Shown here in pieces: positions 20,407 through 30,062 of a DNA stretch of 64,000 nucleotides (position 1 is the first letter of the stretch; the number at the start of each line of letters is the position of its first letter). The notes under the pieces are model-generated. The model had not been told where the DNA came from. It saw only the letters and a program-made list of their open reading frames with translations, and made no database searches. The translations under genes were made by a program, and so were the position numbers. The DNA comes from Stenotrophomonas sp. UBA2302 (GTDB lineage: Bacteria; Pseudomonadota; Gammaproteobacteria; Xanthomonadales; Xanthomonadaceae), in the NCBI GenBank assembly GCA_002345545.1, contig DDVW01000064.1, positions 44,568 through 108,567 of the forward strand, given 5' to 3'.

Positions 20407-21288
20407 TCATCGCTCCATGGCGGCTTGCGCCCGTTCGCTGCGACGGGTCTGGGCCTTGACCAGTCGATCCATGGTGCGCAGGGATTTTTCGTCGAGGGCG
20501 AGCGCCGAATCGACCCATACCCGGGTGATTTCCAGCAACTCTTCGCAGGTGATCCGGTGCGAGATGTCCCGTACGCGGTTCATTGCCAGGCAGGACTGCG
20601 GGATACGCTGTTGCTGGCGGATCAGCTCGCTTACCGCCTGTGGACCCTGGCCACGCGGTACCAGGATGTCGACCACACCCAGCGCGTGCATTTCCTCGGC
20701 GGTATGCACGCGGCCTTCCAGGATGATGCGCTCTGCCAGCTGCGGCGCTACCCGCCGGCTCAGGAAGTTGTACGCGCCCATGCCGGGAAACAGTCCGAAC
20801 ATCGCTTCCGGAAGTCCCATGCCGGCTCCTTCCTCGGCAACGATGGTGTGGCAGGCCAGCGCCATTTCCAGCCCTCCACCCAGTGCATCTCCCTGTACCA
20901 GTGCGATGCTGCGCACATCGCCACCGAAGCCGGTATGCAGATGGTGGACCCCTTCCACGCAACGCTGCGCATAGGCCAGCAGCCGCTCGCGGTCACCTGT
21001 GCGGATCAGCTGTCCGAACAGCTCCAGATCACCGCCGAGGTTGTAGGCACTCGCGTCCGATGCCAGCACGAAGTGTCGTAGCGGGCCGTTTCTGCGCTGC
21101 TCCGGTGAGCGGGTGATGGCGCTCATGAAATTCCATATCTCCTCCAGCATCTCGGTGCGACAGCAGGGGCGTACGCCCGCTGCGGCATCGGCGTGCATGT
21201 ACAGCCAGTGCGCATCGTGGGTGGCCGATGACTCGACACGGATGGTGGAGTAGGGGCTGCTGACGTGCATCAGTTCGACGACGTTCAT
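20407..21288 (-). CDS. rpfF: DSF (cis-2-unsaturated fatty acid) synthase RpfF
   Basis: A crotonase-fold enzyme that makes the diffusible signal factor from acyl-ACP by combined thioesterase and dehydratase action. From the ATG at 21288 (AAGGA upstream) it has 293 residues. The two catalytic glutamates known from X. campestris RpfF are present at the same numbers: E141 (in GGGLEMALACHTI) and E161 (in MGLPEAMFGLFPGMGAY). The C-terminal segment GEKSLRTMDRLV-like (DEKSLRTMDRLVKAQTRRS) is also conserved. The N-terminal 60 residues differ clearly from the X. campestris protein as I recall it. Convergent with rpfC, which in Xanthomonas restrains RpfF by direct binding. Confidence 0.93.
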   Translation of the reverse strand: MNVVELMHVSSPYSTIRVESSATHDAHWLYMHADAAAGVRPCCRTEMLEEIWNFMSAITRSPEQRRNGPLRHFVLASDASAYNLGGDLELFGQLIRTGDRERLLAYAQRCVEGVHHLHTGFGGDVRSIALVQGDALGGGLEMALACHTIVAEEGAGMGLPEAMFGLFPGMGAYNFLSRRVAPQLAERIILEGRVHTAEEMHALGVVDILVPRGQGPQAVSELIRQQQRIPQSCLAMNRVRDISHRITCEELLEITRVWVDSALALDEKSLRTMDRLVKAQTRRSERAQAAMER

Positions 21289-21388
21289 GGCTTCATCCTT
21301 CAGGCAGGGCCCGCTGGAGGGCATGGGCGCGGCGGGCTGGACACGCTCCACTGGCCGATCCTACACGCGGCACCGGTCCTGTGAATGC

Positions 21389-21422
21389 GCGAAGGCCCCG
21401 CCATTTCTGACGGGGCCTTCGC
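21389..21422 (-). terminator. Hairpin between rpfB and rpfF
   Basis: A 12-bp perfect stem (GCGAAGGCCCCG/CGGGGCCTTCGC) with a 10-base loop, 24 bases after the rpfB stop on the minus strand. It probably separates rpfB from rpfF transcription. Confidence 0.6.
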
Positions 21423-21445
21423 CGGTGTTGCCGGGTTGTGTGGCG

Positions 21446-23128
21446 TCAGCCCTGGGCGGGCGCATCACGCAGTTCGCGGCGCAGGATCTTGCCGACGTTG
21501 GTCTTGGGCAGTTCCGTGCGGAACTCGACGATGCGCGGGTGCTTGTAACCGGTTAGGTTGGCGCGGGCGAAGTCCTTGACCTGCTCCGCGGTGAGGTTGG
21601 GGTCCTTCTTGACGATGACCACCTTCACCGCCTCGCCGGACTTCTCGCTGGGTACACCGACCGCAGCCACTTCCAGCACGCCGGGCATCATCGCGATGAC
21701 GTCCTCGACCTCGTTGGGGTACACGTTGAAACCGGACACCAGGATCATGTCCTTCTTGCGGTCGACGATATAGAAGAAGCCCTTCTCGTCCATGCGCGCC
21801 ATGTCGCCGGTATGCAGCCAGCCATCGGCATCCATCGCCTTGGCGGTTTCGTCGGGACGGTGCCAGTAGCCCTTCATCACCTGCGGGCCGCGGATGCACA
21901 GTTCACCGACCTCGCCCATGGGCAGCGTCTGGCCGTCATCGTTCTTGATGCAGGCGTCAGTGGAGGGAATCGGCAGGCCGATGGAGCCGTTGTATTCCTT
22001 CAGGTCCAGCGGGTTGATGCAGGCGGCCGGCGAGGTTTCGGTCAGGCCGTAAGCCTCGATCAGCGGCACGCCCGTGGTCTTCTTCCAGCGCTCGGCCACC
22101 GACCGTTGCACGGCCATGCCGCCGCCGAGGGTGACCTTGAGGCCGGAGAAATCCACCTCGTCGAAACCGGGGGTGTTGAGCAATCCGTTGAACAGCGTGT
22201 TGACGCCGGTGATGGCGGTGAAACGGTTGTTCCTGAGCTCCTTGACGAAGCCCTTCATGTCACGCGGATTGGTGATCAGATAGTTCAACGCGCCGATCTT
22301 CATGAAGACCAGTCCGTTCGCGGTCAACGCGAAGATATGGTAGAGCGGCAGCGCGGTGATGATCACTTCCTTGCCCGGTTCCACACCCGAACCGCTGATC
22401 CATGCCGAGGCCTGCTGCATGTTCGCCACCAGATTGCGGTGGGTGAGCATGGCGCCCTTGGCCACGCCGGTGGTGCCGCCGGTGTACTGCAGGAAAGCGA
22501 TGTCGTCATGGTCGACCTCGACCACCGGCATCGCATGGCGCTTGCCCAGTGCCAGCGCCTCCTTGAAACGGATCGCTCCCTTGAGGTGGTAGTCGGGCAC
22601 CATCTTCTTCACGTACTTGAGCACGAAGTTGATGAGCGGTCCCTTAGGGAAGCCCAGCATGTCGCCCAGCCCGGTGGTGATGACCTGCCGGACCGGGGTC
22701 TCGGCGATCACCTGCTCCACGGTGGAGCCGAAGTTGTCCACCACCACCAGCGCCGCGACGTCGGCATCCACCAGCTGGTGCTTGAGCTCACGGGCGGTAT
22801 ACAGCGGGTTGACGTTCACCACCGTCAACCCGGCACGCAGGATGCCGAAGGTGGCGATCGGATACTGCAGGCAGTTGGGCATCATCACCGCGACGCGGTC
22901 ACCCTTCTTGAGCTGCAGCTCTCCCAGCAGGTAGGAGGCGAACTGGGTGACCAGCGCGTCGGTCTCGCCGTAGGTCAGTGTCTTGCCGAAGTTGGAATAG
23001 GCGGGGCGATCACGGAACTTGGCGACAGAAGCGTCAAATACCGCCGTGACGGAGCGGAACTCGTCAACGTCGATCTCGGCCGGTACGCCTGCCGGATAAC
23101 TCTGCAGCCAGGGACGTTCCTGATTCAT
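21446..23128 (-). CDS. rpfB: Long-chain fatty acyl-CoA ligase RpfB (FadD-like)
   Basis: Activates long-chain fatty acids to acyl-CoA; in Xanthomonas RpfB turns over DSF and feeds beta-oxidation. From the ATG at 23128 (preceded by GGAGGGGAAA) the protein has 560 residues, normal for FadD. It contains the AMP-binding P-loop (YTGGTTGVAKGAMLTH), the adenylate motif (EAYGLTETSPAA), DGWLHTGDMARMDEKGFFYIVDRKKDMI and the C-terminal lysine motif (KTNVGKILRRELRD). The open frame extends upstream without a start or homology and was not used. Same orientation as rpfF but with a hairpin between them. Confidence 0.93.
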   Translation of the reverse strand: MNQERPWLQSYPAGVPAEIDVDEFRSVTAVFDASVAKFRDRPAYSNFGKTLTYGETDALVTQFASYLLGELQLKKGDRVAVMMPNCLQYPIATFGILRAGLTVVNVNPLYTARELKHQLVDADVAALVVVDNFGSTVEQVIAETPVRQVITTGLGDMLGFPKGPLINFVLKYVKKMVPDYHLKGAIRFKEALALGKRHAMPVVEVDHDDIAFLQYTGGTTGVAKGAMLTHRNLVANMQQASAWISGSGVEPGKEVIITALPLYHIFALTANGLVFMKIGALNYLITNPRDMKGFVKELRNNRFTAITGVNTLFNGLLNTPGFDEVDFSGLKVTLGGGMAVQRSVAERWKKTTGVPLIEAYGLTETSPAACINPLDLKEYNGSIGLPIPSTDACIKNDDGQTLPMGEVGELCIRGPQVMKGYWHRPDETAKAMDADGWLHTGDMARMDEKGFFYIVDRKKDMILVSGFNVYPNEVEDVIAMMPGVLEVAAVGVPSEKSGEAVKVVIVKKDPNLTAEQVKDFARANLTGYKHPRIVEFRTELPKTNVGKILRRELRDAPAQG

Positions 23129-23233
23129 TTTCCCCTCCAGGAAATGGATATGGTCTAGTGGACTTGCCCGGCCTTCACACTTCAGGCCGCTGCTTGCAGC
23201 ATACCGTTCAGAATGGAAAAGGCGAAGGGAGAT

Positions 23234-23683
23234 ATGGGTCGATTTGTAGTCAATTGCATTCTTTCGGGGCTGATCGTGCTCGGGTTGGCGGCTTGTACGG
23301 CCGAACCCCCCGAGCAGCGGCTGCGGCAGACGGTGATGGCGATGCAGGAGGCGGTCGAGTCGGGTGATGCCGGCGACTTCATGGCATCGGTATCGCCGGA
23401 TTTCGTGGGCAACAACGGGCTCGACCACGACGCGCTGGAGCGGATGCTCAAGGCGCAGTTGCTGCTCAACAGCAAGGTGGGCCTGCAGACCGGGCCGCTG
23501 ACGGTGCAGATGGGGGAGGCGATGGATACGGCGACGGTCCGCTTCACTGTACTGATGGCCGGCGGCAGCGGACGGTTCCTGCCCGAGCGCGGCCAGATGC
23601 AGGAGATCGTCAGCGGCTGGCGCGACGAGCAGGGGCAATGGCGCGTTTACAGTGCCGAATGGGAGCCGGTCGGGGCGCGTTGA
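23234..23683 (+). CDS. Small lipoprotein, NTF2-like domain possible
   Basis: 149 residues from the ATG at 23234, with GAAGGGAG just upstream; an ATG at 23213 is an alternative with a poor ribosome-binding site. A short lipoprotein signal ends in LAAC (Cys about residue 21). The rest (QRLRQTVMAMQEAVESGDAGDFMASVSPDFVG-type start, then alternating beta strands and a final QGQWRVYSAEW) is like small NTF2/SnoaL-like folds, but no catalytic site can be named. Divergent from rpfB and convergent with gcd, 21 bases away. Function unknown. Confidence 0.75.
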   Translation: MGRFVVNCILSGLIVLGLAACTAEPPEQRLRQTVMAMQEAVESGDAGDFMASVSPDFVGNNGLDHDALERMLKAQLLLNSKVGLQTGPLTVQMGEAMDTATVRFTVLMAGGSGRFLPERGQMQEIVSGWRDEQGQWRVYSAEWEPVGAR

Positions 23684-23704
23684 GCGTCCCGGACCGCTTC
23701 TGCT

Positions 23705-26076
23705 TCACTGCGGTTTGGCCGGGTCCAGTGCGAAGGCGATGACGTAGTCGCCGACTTCCCTGGAATACGCCGCACCACCGGCGGAAACGACGATGTACTG
23801 CCGGCCGGTCTGCGGGGATATGTATGTCATCGGGGTGGCGCTGGAGCCGACCGGCAACGGGTGCTTCCATAGTTCCCTGCCGGTAGCGGCGTCGTAGGCA
23901 CGCAGGTAGTAGTCCTGGGTGCCGGCAAAGAACACCAGGCCGCCGGCGGTGACGATGTTGCCGCCATAGGTGGGCATGCCGATCGGCATCGGCAGGTGCA
24001 GCCTGATCCCGAGCGGGCCGAGTTGCTCGGCGGTGCCGGCGGGGACCTGCCAGGCGATCTTGCGGGTGGCGAGATCCACCGCGGTCAGCGTGCCGTAGGG
24101 CGGCTGTGCGCAGGGGACGCCCAGCGGCGACATCCACATGAAGGAATCGGCGGCATACGGCGTGCCCAGCTGGGGCGAGGCGCCGCTGTGGCCATTGCTG
24201 TCCTTCGCCGCCGGGTCGTTGAAGCGGTTGCGCGGAATCAGCCGGTAACGGCTGGGGATGCGGATATCGGTGACGTAGGCCATCTGGTTGTGGCTGTCCA
24301 CCGACACGCTGCCCCAGTTCAATCCGCCCAGATTGCCGGGCTGCTGGATGGCACGTTGCAGGCCGATCGGGGTGAAGTCGCCGTCGTAGCGCAGCTGCCG
24401 GAACTGGATGCGACAGATCAGCTGGTCGAACAGCGTCATGCCCCACATTTTGGTTTCATCCAGACGCATCGCGCCGATCGTCGGCATGCCGACCGAATAC
24501 GGTTGCGTGGGCGAGAGCCGCTCTTCCGGTACCGCGCCGTTCTGCGGGACCGGCTTCTCCGCCACCTCGGCAAGGAGCACGCCGGTGGCGCGGTTGAGCA
24601 GGAACAGCTGCCCGCGCTTGGTCGCCTGCAGCACCGCGGGCGTGCCATCGGCCAGATCGACCAGGGCCGGCTGGCTGGCCAGGTCGTAGTCCCAGATATC
24701 GTGGTGGACGGTCTGGAATTTCCAGCGCTCGCGGCCTGTGGTGATATCCAGCGCCACCAGCGAGGCGTTGTAGTCCTCGGCGCCCGGTGGGCGGCCCATG
24801 CCGAAATAGTCCGGCGTGGCATTGCCCAGCGGCACATAGACCAGACCGAGCGCGTCATCGTAGGCTGCGGTCGTCCACATGTTCGGCGTGCCGCGGGTAT
24901 AGGTCTGGCCTTCCGGCGGCAGCGCGGTGATGGCTGGGTTGCCCAGATCCCACGCCCATAGCAGTGCGTCGGTGTTCACGTCGAAGGCGCGGATCACGCC
25001 GGAAGGCTCGCCACGCTCACGGTTGTCCAGCACCCAGCCACCGACCACCACGCGGTCGCGCGCCACCAGCGGTGCGGAGGTCTGGAAATAGAAGCCGGGT
25101 TTGACCGGGCCCATGCCGGCCTGCAGGTCGACCATGCCGTTCTGGCCGAAACCGGGGCAGGGCTGGCCGGTGCCAGCGTCCAGGGCGATCAGGCGGGCAT
25201 CGAGTGTGGTCTGGATGATGCGTTCGCGGCAGATTGCCGGGGTCGGGGCTGCTTTCGTCGCGTCGGCATTGATGCCTGCTTCGGGAACGACAGCGGCGGC
25301 GTCTGCCGCCTTATCCGGGCTGCGGTAGAAGCCGAGGCCGCGGCAGCGTTGCCACATCGGTGCATTGACCTTCGGGTCGAACTTCCAGCGCGGTTGCCCG
25401 CTGTCGGCATCGATGGCGATGATGCGGTTGTTGCGTGTGCAGCTGTACAGGGTGTTGCCGATCTGCAGTGGCGTGTTCTGGTCATCGCCCGGGCCGGTGT
25501 CACCGGTGCGCAGCGTCCATACCGGCTTGAGCTGGCTGACGTTGTCGCGGTTGATCTGGTTGTAGGGAGCAAAGTGCAGCCCGGCGGTGGTACGCGCATA
25601 CGCCGACCATTCGGAACGGGCGTTGTCGGCAGCTGGCGCGCGCCAGGCATCGGTGGCGATCAGGGCACCGTGCGGCACAAAGGCCATGCCCACGCCGATG
25701 ACAACAGCCAGCAGGCAGAGGCCGCCGGGGCGATGCGCCACGCTGCCTTGCTCCGATCCATGCCCGGTGCGGCAGGCGCCAGCATCATTGCCAGCGCGGC
25801 CACCGCAAACGGCACCACCAGCCGCGGAAACAAAGGCCAGAAATTGAAGCCGCCTTCCCACACGGCCCAGGGGACGGTGAGCAGCGCGGCGAGCAAGGCG
25901 ATCACCGCACCGCTGCGCCGGCCAATAAACAGCTGTATGCCGGCAATGACGTAGGCGATGCCCAGCACAAGGTAGTACCCGCTGCCGCCAAGCGTGGCCA
26001 GCCAGATACCGCCGACCAGCAATCCCGCGCCCACCAGAGCCAGTGCGATGGCGAACAGCTTCTGCAGCAGCTTCAT
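23705..26076 (-). pseudogene. gcd: Membrane-bound PQQ-dependent glucose dehydrogenase, split by a one-base frameshift
   Basis: Gcd oxidises glucose to gluconolactone on the periplasmic face and passes electrons to ubiquinone. The N-terminal part (start ATG 26076 with GGAG upstream; MKLLQKLFAIALAL) has four or five membrane segments and runs in one frame that ends at 25660. The catalytic eight-bladed propeller (SEWSAYARTTAGLHFAPYNQI through VHHDIWDYDL, MWGMTLFDQLICR, MTYISPQTGRQYIVVSAGG) is in another frame, open from 25861 to 23705. The frames join if one C is restored in the CCCC run (GGGG on the plus strand, 25727-25730), giving RIAPGGLCLLAVVIGVGMAF and a 790-residue protein, the normal length. 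Either a real inactivating deletion or a sequencing error. Confidence 0.88.
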
Positions 26077-26371
26077 GGGAACTCCGATCCGCAGGGCAGG
26101 GAACAGTTCCGGCAATGGTGTGTCGGCCGGTGTGGAGGGCGTGTCATGCTGCGATCGCTGCGCAGGTGACCGGTGCAGGCCTCAGCAGACACGGCCTCGC
26201 CTTTGATCCATGTGCCGGCAAGGGCGGTACCGCTTCCATCGGCGCTGCCACCGCCCCAACTGGAACAATGGCGCCGCAGCAGTGTTTCCGCCACGGCGCC
26301 GTTTTCAACCTCCTGTCCGCGACACGTCCGTGTCCGGGATGGAGCGGAATTTCCGCTCCTTCAAGGCGCGG

Positions 26372-29125
26372 TCAAGCGGCCTCCTTCGCCGCCAACTGGC
26401 GCAGTACGTACTGCAGCAGGCCGCCATTGCGGAAGTATTCGACCTCTTTGGGCGTGAGCAGCAGCACCGTGGCAGTGAAGATCTTGCGGGTGCCATCGGC
26501 CCGGGTGGCGGTGACCGTGGCGGTCCTGGCCTTGCCGTCGTCCAGACCGGTAATATCAAAGGTCTCGGTGCCGTCCAGTCCCAGCGACGTGGCGCTTTCG
26601 CCCTCGCGGAACTGCAGCGGCAATACGCCCATGCCGACCAGATTGGAGCGGTGGATGCGTTCGAAGCTCTCGGCGATCACCGCCTTCACCCCCAGCAGGT
26701 TGGTGCCCTTGGCCGCCCAGTCGCGCGAGGAGCCGGTGCCGTACTCCTTGCCGGCGATCACCACCAGCGGCACGCCGGCGGCCTTGTATTTCATCGCCGC
26801 GTCGTAGATGGGCATTTTTTCCGGCGGGGTGCTGCCGAAATACAGCGTGTTGCCGCCTTCCTCGCCATTGAAGAAGCGGTTCTTGATGCGGATGTTGGCG
26901 AAGGTGCCGCGCACCATCACATCGTCGTTGCCGCGGCGGCTGCCGTAGCTGTTGAAGTCGGCCGGCTGCACGCCGCGCGACTGCAGGAAACGGCCGGCCG
27001 GCGAATCGGCCTTGATGTTGCCGGCCGGAGAGATGTGGTCGGTGGTGATCGAGTCGCCGAACAGGCCCAGCACGCGTGCGCCGTGGATATCGGCAATCGT
27101 GCCGACCTGCATGGTCATGCCGTCGAAATAGGGCGGGTTCTTGATGTAGGTGGAGGAACTGTCCCAGTCGTAGATTTCACCCTCCGGCGAGGCCATCGCG
27201 TTCCAGCGGCTGTCCCCCTTGAACACGTCGGCGTAGTTTTGCGCGAACAGCTCCGGGCCGACGGTGGCGGCGATGGTGTCGCCGATCTCCTTGTTGCTGG
27301 GCCAGATGTCGCGCAGGTAGACGTCGTTGCCGTCGCGGTCCTTGCCCAAGGGCTCGCGGGTGAGGTCGATGTCGACGGTGCCGGCAATGGCGTAGGCGAC
27401 CACCAGCGGCGGGGAGGCCAGGTAGTTCATCTTCACCTCGGCGTGGATGCGGCCCTCGAAGTTGCGGTTGCCCGACAGTACCGAGGCCACGGCCAGATCG
27501 TTGGCGGCGATGCCCCTGGAGACCGCATCGGGCAGCGGCCCGGAGTTGCCGATACAGGTGGTGCAGCCATAACCGACCACATAGAAGCCGAGCGCTTCCA
27601 GGTCATCCATCACCCCTGCTTTCTTCAGGTAGTCGGTGACCACCAGCGAACCCGGGCCGAGCGAGGTCTTCACCCACGGTGCGGCCTTCAGGCCCTTGGC
27701 TACCGCATTGCGCGCGAGCAGACCGGCACCCAGCATCACCGCCGGGTTGGAGGTGTTGGTGCAGGAGGTGATGGCGGCGATCACCACCGAGCCGTCACAC
27801 AGATGGTGTTCGCCGTCGTCGAGGGTGATCTTCGATACCGGCTTGGCTGCCAGATGAGTGGCCTGCGGCTGGTCGCCCCCCTCGGCGGCCAGTTCCTGTA
27901 CCGCGCAACCGGTCTTGCGGTGGGCGACGAAGCCGGTGACGTTGCTGTTGAAGTTCTGCTTCATGTCCTCCAGCAGCACGCGGTCCTGCGGGCGCTTGGG
28001 GCCGGCCAGCGACGGCTTGACCGTGGCCATGTCCAGCTCGACCACCGAGGAGTAGCTGGCTTCGGGCTGACCCGGCTCGTGCCACAGGCCCTGGACCTTG
28101 GCGTAGGCCTCCACCAGTGCTATCTGCGCCTCGCTGCGGCCGGACAGGCGCAGGTAGCGGATGGCCTCGGCATCGACCGGGAAGATGCCGCAGGTGGCGC
28201 CGTATTCGGGCGACATGTTGCCGATGGTGGCGCGGTCGGCCAGCGGCAGGTGCTGCAGGCCGTCACCGAAGAATTCGACGAACTTCCCGACCACGCCGTG
28301 CTGGCGCAGCATCTGGGTGACGGTCAGCACCAGGTCGGTGGCGGTCGCGCCTTCGGGTAGCCGGCCGCTGAGTTTGAAGCCGACCACCTGCGGGATCAGC
28401 ATCGAGGAGGGCTGGCCCAGCATCGCCGCTTCGGCTTCGATACCGCCTACGCCCCAGCCGAGCACGCCGATGCCGTTGATCATGGTGGTGTGGCTGTCGG
28501 TGCCGAACACGGTGTCCGGGAAGGCCCAGGTCTGGCCGTCGATCTCGCACTCCATCACCACGCGCGCCAGATGCTCCAGGTTCACCTGATGGACGATGCC
28601 GGTGTTGGGCGGGACCACCTTGAAGTTGCCGAATGCGTTCTGGCCCCAGCGCAGGAAGCTGTAGCGCTCGCGGTTGCGCTCGAACTCGATCTTGCCGTTG
28701 AGGTCCAGCGCATCGGGACGGCCGAACACGTCCACCTGCACCGAGTGGTCGATCACCAGTTCCGAGGGAATCTGCGGATTGATCTGCCCGGCGCGGCCGC
28801 CCAGCCTGACCACCGCATCGCGCATTGCCGCCAGGTCGACCACGCAGGGCACGCCGGTGAAATCCTGCAGCACCACGCGCGCCGGCATGAAGGCGATCTC
28901 GGTGGCCGGCTCGGCTGCGGGATTCCACCTCGCCACCGCCTCGATGTGTTCCGGGCCGACGGTATGGCCGCCATCCTCATGCCGGAGCAGGTTCTCCAGC
29001 AGGATTTTCATCGAATAGGGCAGGCGGGAAATGTCGAACTTCTGGCCGAGCCTGGGCAGGCTGCAGTAGGTGTACTGCCGGCCACCAACGTCCAGTTGGC
29101 TGCGGGTGGAGAAGGAATCGTTCAT
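26372..29125 (-). CDS. acnA: Aconitate hydratase A
   Basis: 917 residues, typical for AcnA/IRP-type aconitase. It isomerises citrate and isocitrate in the TCA cycle using a 4Fe-4S cluster. The cluster cysteines are visible in [15 protein letters not shown] and [12 protein letters not shown]. Other signatures are [19 protein letters not shown], and in the C-terminal swivel domain [20 protein letters not shown] and [17 protein letters not shown]. Start ATG at 29125 ([15 protein letters not shown]). It stands divergent from the vapBC pair and acnB; a 295-base gap without a recognised gene separates it from gcd. Confidence 0.96.
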   Translation of the reverse strand: MNDSFSTRSQLDVGGRQYTYCSLPRLGQKFDISRLPYSMKILLENLLRHEDGGHTVGPEHIEAVARWNPAAEPATEIAFMPARVVLQDFTGVPCVVDLAAMRDAVVRLGGRAGQINPQIPSELVIDHSVQVDVFGRPDALDLNGKIEFERNRERYSFLRWGQNAFGNFKVVPPNTGIVHQVNLEHLARVVMECEIDGQTWAFPDTVFGTDSHTTMINGIGVLGWGVGGIEAEAAMLGQPSSMLIPQVVGFKLSGRLPEGATATDLVLTVTQMLRQHGVVGKFVEFFGDGLQHLPLADRATIGNMSPEYGATCGIFPVDAEAIRYLRLSGRSEAQIALVEAYAKVQGLWHEPGQPEASYSSVVELDMATVKPSLAGPKRPQDRVLLEDMKQNFNSNVTGFVAHRKTGCAVQELAAEGGDQPQATHLAAKPVSKITLDDGEHHLCDGSVVIAAITSCTNTSNPAVMLGAGLLARNAVAKGLKAAPWVKTSLGPGSLVVTDYLKKAGVMDDLEALGFYVVGYGCTTCIGNSGPLPDAVSRGIAANDLAVASVLSGNRNFEGRIHAEVKMNYLASPPLVVAYAIAGTVDIDLTREPLGKDRDGNDVYLRDIWPSNKEIGDTIAATVGPELFAQNYADVFKGDSRWNAMASPEGEIYDWDSSSTYIKNPPYFDGMTMQVGTIADIHGARVLGLFGDSITTDHISPAGNIKADSPAGRFLQSRGVQPADFNSYGSRRGNDDVMVRGTFANIRIKNRFFNGEEGGNTLYFGSTPPEKMPIYDAAMKYKAAGVPLVVIAGKEYGTGSSRDWAAKGTNLLGVKAVIAESFERIHRSNLVGMGVLPLQFREGESATSLGLDGTETFDITGLDDGKARTATVTATRADGTRKIFTATVLLLTPKEVEYFRNGGLLQYVLRQLAAKEAA

Positions 29126-29342
29126 ACGGCTTTGCTCCTCTTCTTACAGATGGCTGGCGGCGACCGTGGGGTGTCGCGCGTGCTTTCCGGGCTGGCTCTG
29201 GCGGGGACGCCGTTCCGAGTATGGACGCGGTATCCGGCGGCGGCCATGTCATGGGTTCAGTCTAGGCAGCGGTTTGTTGCGCTTTTGTAATGGGGCCGCT
29301 GACTCAGGCCGCAGGGAGTGGTTCGGGAAGACCGGGGCGGGT

Positions 29343-29381
29343 TTGGGTATGCCGCTGCGGGTATGTATAATTCATGCATAC
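29343..29381 (+). promoter_or_regulatory. vapBC promoter with overlapping palindromic operator
   Basis: TTGGGT (29343-29348), a 17-base spacer and a perfect TATAAT (29366-29371) form a sigma-70 promoter. Bases 29361-29381 are an imperfect palindrome (GTATG...CATAC, 8 of 10 pairs) that covers the -10 box, the expected place for an autorepressor operator of an AbrB-fold antitoxin. Confidence 0.65.
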
Positions 29382-29396
29382 TTCGCTGGAGGTCCC

Positions 29397-29630
29397 ATGG
29401 AAGCCACCGTTGCCGAACGCGGACAGATCACCCTGCCCAAGGCCGTGCGTGATGCATTGGGCCTGACCAAGGGCACGCTGCTGAAGGTCGAACTGGACGG
29501 CAGCCGCATCATCCTGCGCAAGAGTGTGGACGACGCCATCTCCCGCGCGCGCGGCAAGTTCGCGCTGGACGGTTTCGAATCGGCCGAGCAGGCCGTGCAT
29601 ACCGTCCGTGACGAGACCGGCGAGGCATGA
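29397..29630 (+). CDS. vapB: Antitoxin, AbrB/MazE/SpoVT fold (VapB-type)
   Basis: 77 residues. The N-terminal half is a swapped-hairpin AbrB DNA-binding domain (EATVAERGQITLPKAVRDAL, then TKGTLLKVELDGSRIILRK). The C-terminal half is the likely toxin-neutralising tail. The ATG at 29397 follows GGAGG closely. The stop overlaps the next gene by 4 bases (ATGA), as in most toxin-antitoxin pairs. It should repress its own promoter through the palindrome over the -10 box. Family of the antitoxin is clear; the name vapB follows from the PIN partner. Confidence 0.88.
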   Translation: MEATVAERGQITLPKAVRDALGLTKGTLLKVELDGSRIILRKSVDDAISRARGKFALDGFESAEQAVHTVRDETGEA

Positions 29631-30025
29631 TCGCCGTCGACTCCCCGGTCCTGATCGAGCTGCTCAGCGACGGCCCGCGCGCCGATGCGGTGGAAGCCTG
29701 CCTGCGGCAGGCGCTGGTCGGTGGCCGGGTGGTCGTATGCGGCACCACGCTGGCCGAGATCTGTGCCTCGCTGCGCGGCGGCGCCGAGGTGCAGGAGGCG
29801 CTGGAGGAAATGGGCGTCCATTTCAACGCGCTGGAAGCCAAATCCGCGTTGCGCGCCGGCGAGATGCACCGCCGCCACCGCCAGCGCAGCGGTGACACCC
29901 GCCGCATCGACGATTTCATGGTCGGCGCCCATGCGCTGCTGCAATGCGACGGCCTGATCACCTGGAACGACACGTTTTATCGCGATTACTTCAAGGGCTT
30001 GAAGCTGATCGTGCCGCAAGCCTGA
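29627..30025 (+). CDS. vapC: PIN-domain ribonuclease toxin (VapC-type)
   Basis: 132 residues with the PIN fold. Candidate metal-binding acidic residues are D5 ([13 protein letters not shown]), E44 ([10 protein letters not shown]), D95/D96 ([13 protein letters not shown]) and D115 ([14 protein letters not shown]), the normal quartet for an active RNase. Expressed with the antitoxin through an ATGA overlap. It sits between acnA and acnB, 37 bases before acnB, and could share transcription with it. A target RNA cannot be inferred. Confidence 0.88.
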   Translation: MIAVDSPVLIELLSDGPRADAVEACLRQALVGGRVVVCGTTLAEICASLRGGAEVQEALEEMGVHFNALEAKSALRAGEMHRRHRQRSGDTRRIDDFMVGAHALLQCDGLITWNDTFYRDYFKGLKLIVPQA

Positions 30026-30062
30026 GCCCACCCATTCTCAAACCGTACCCCCGGGAGTTGTC

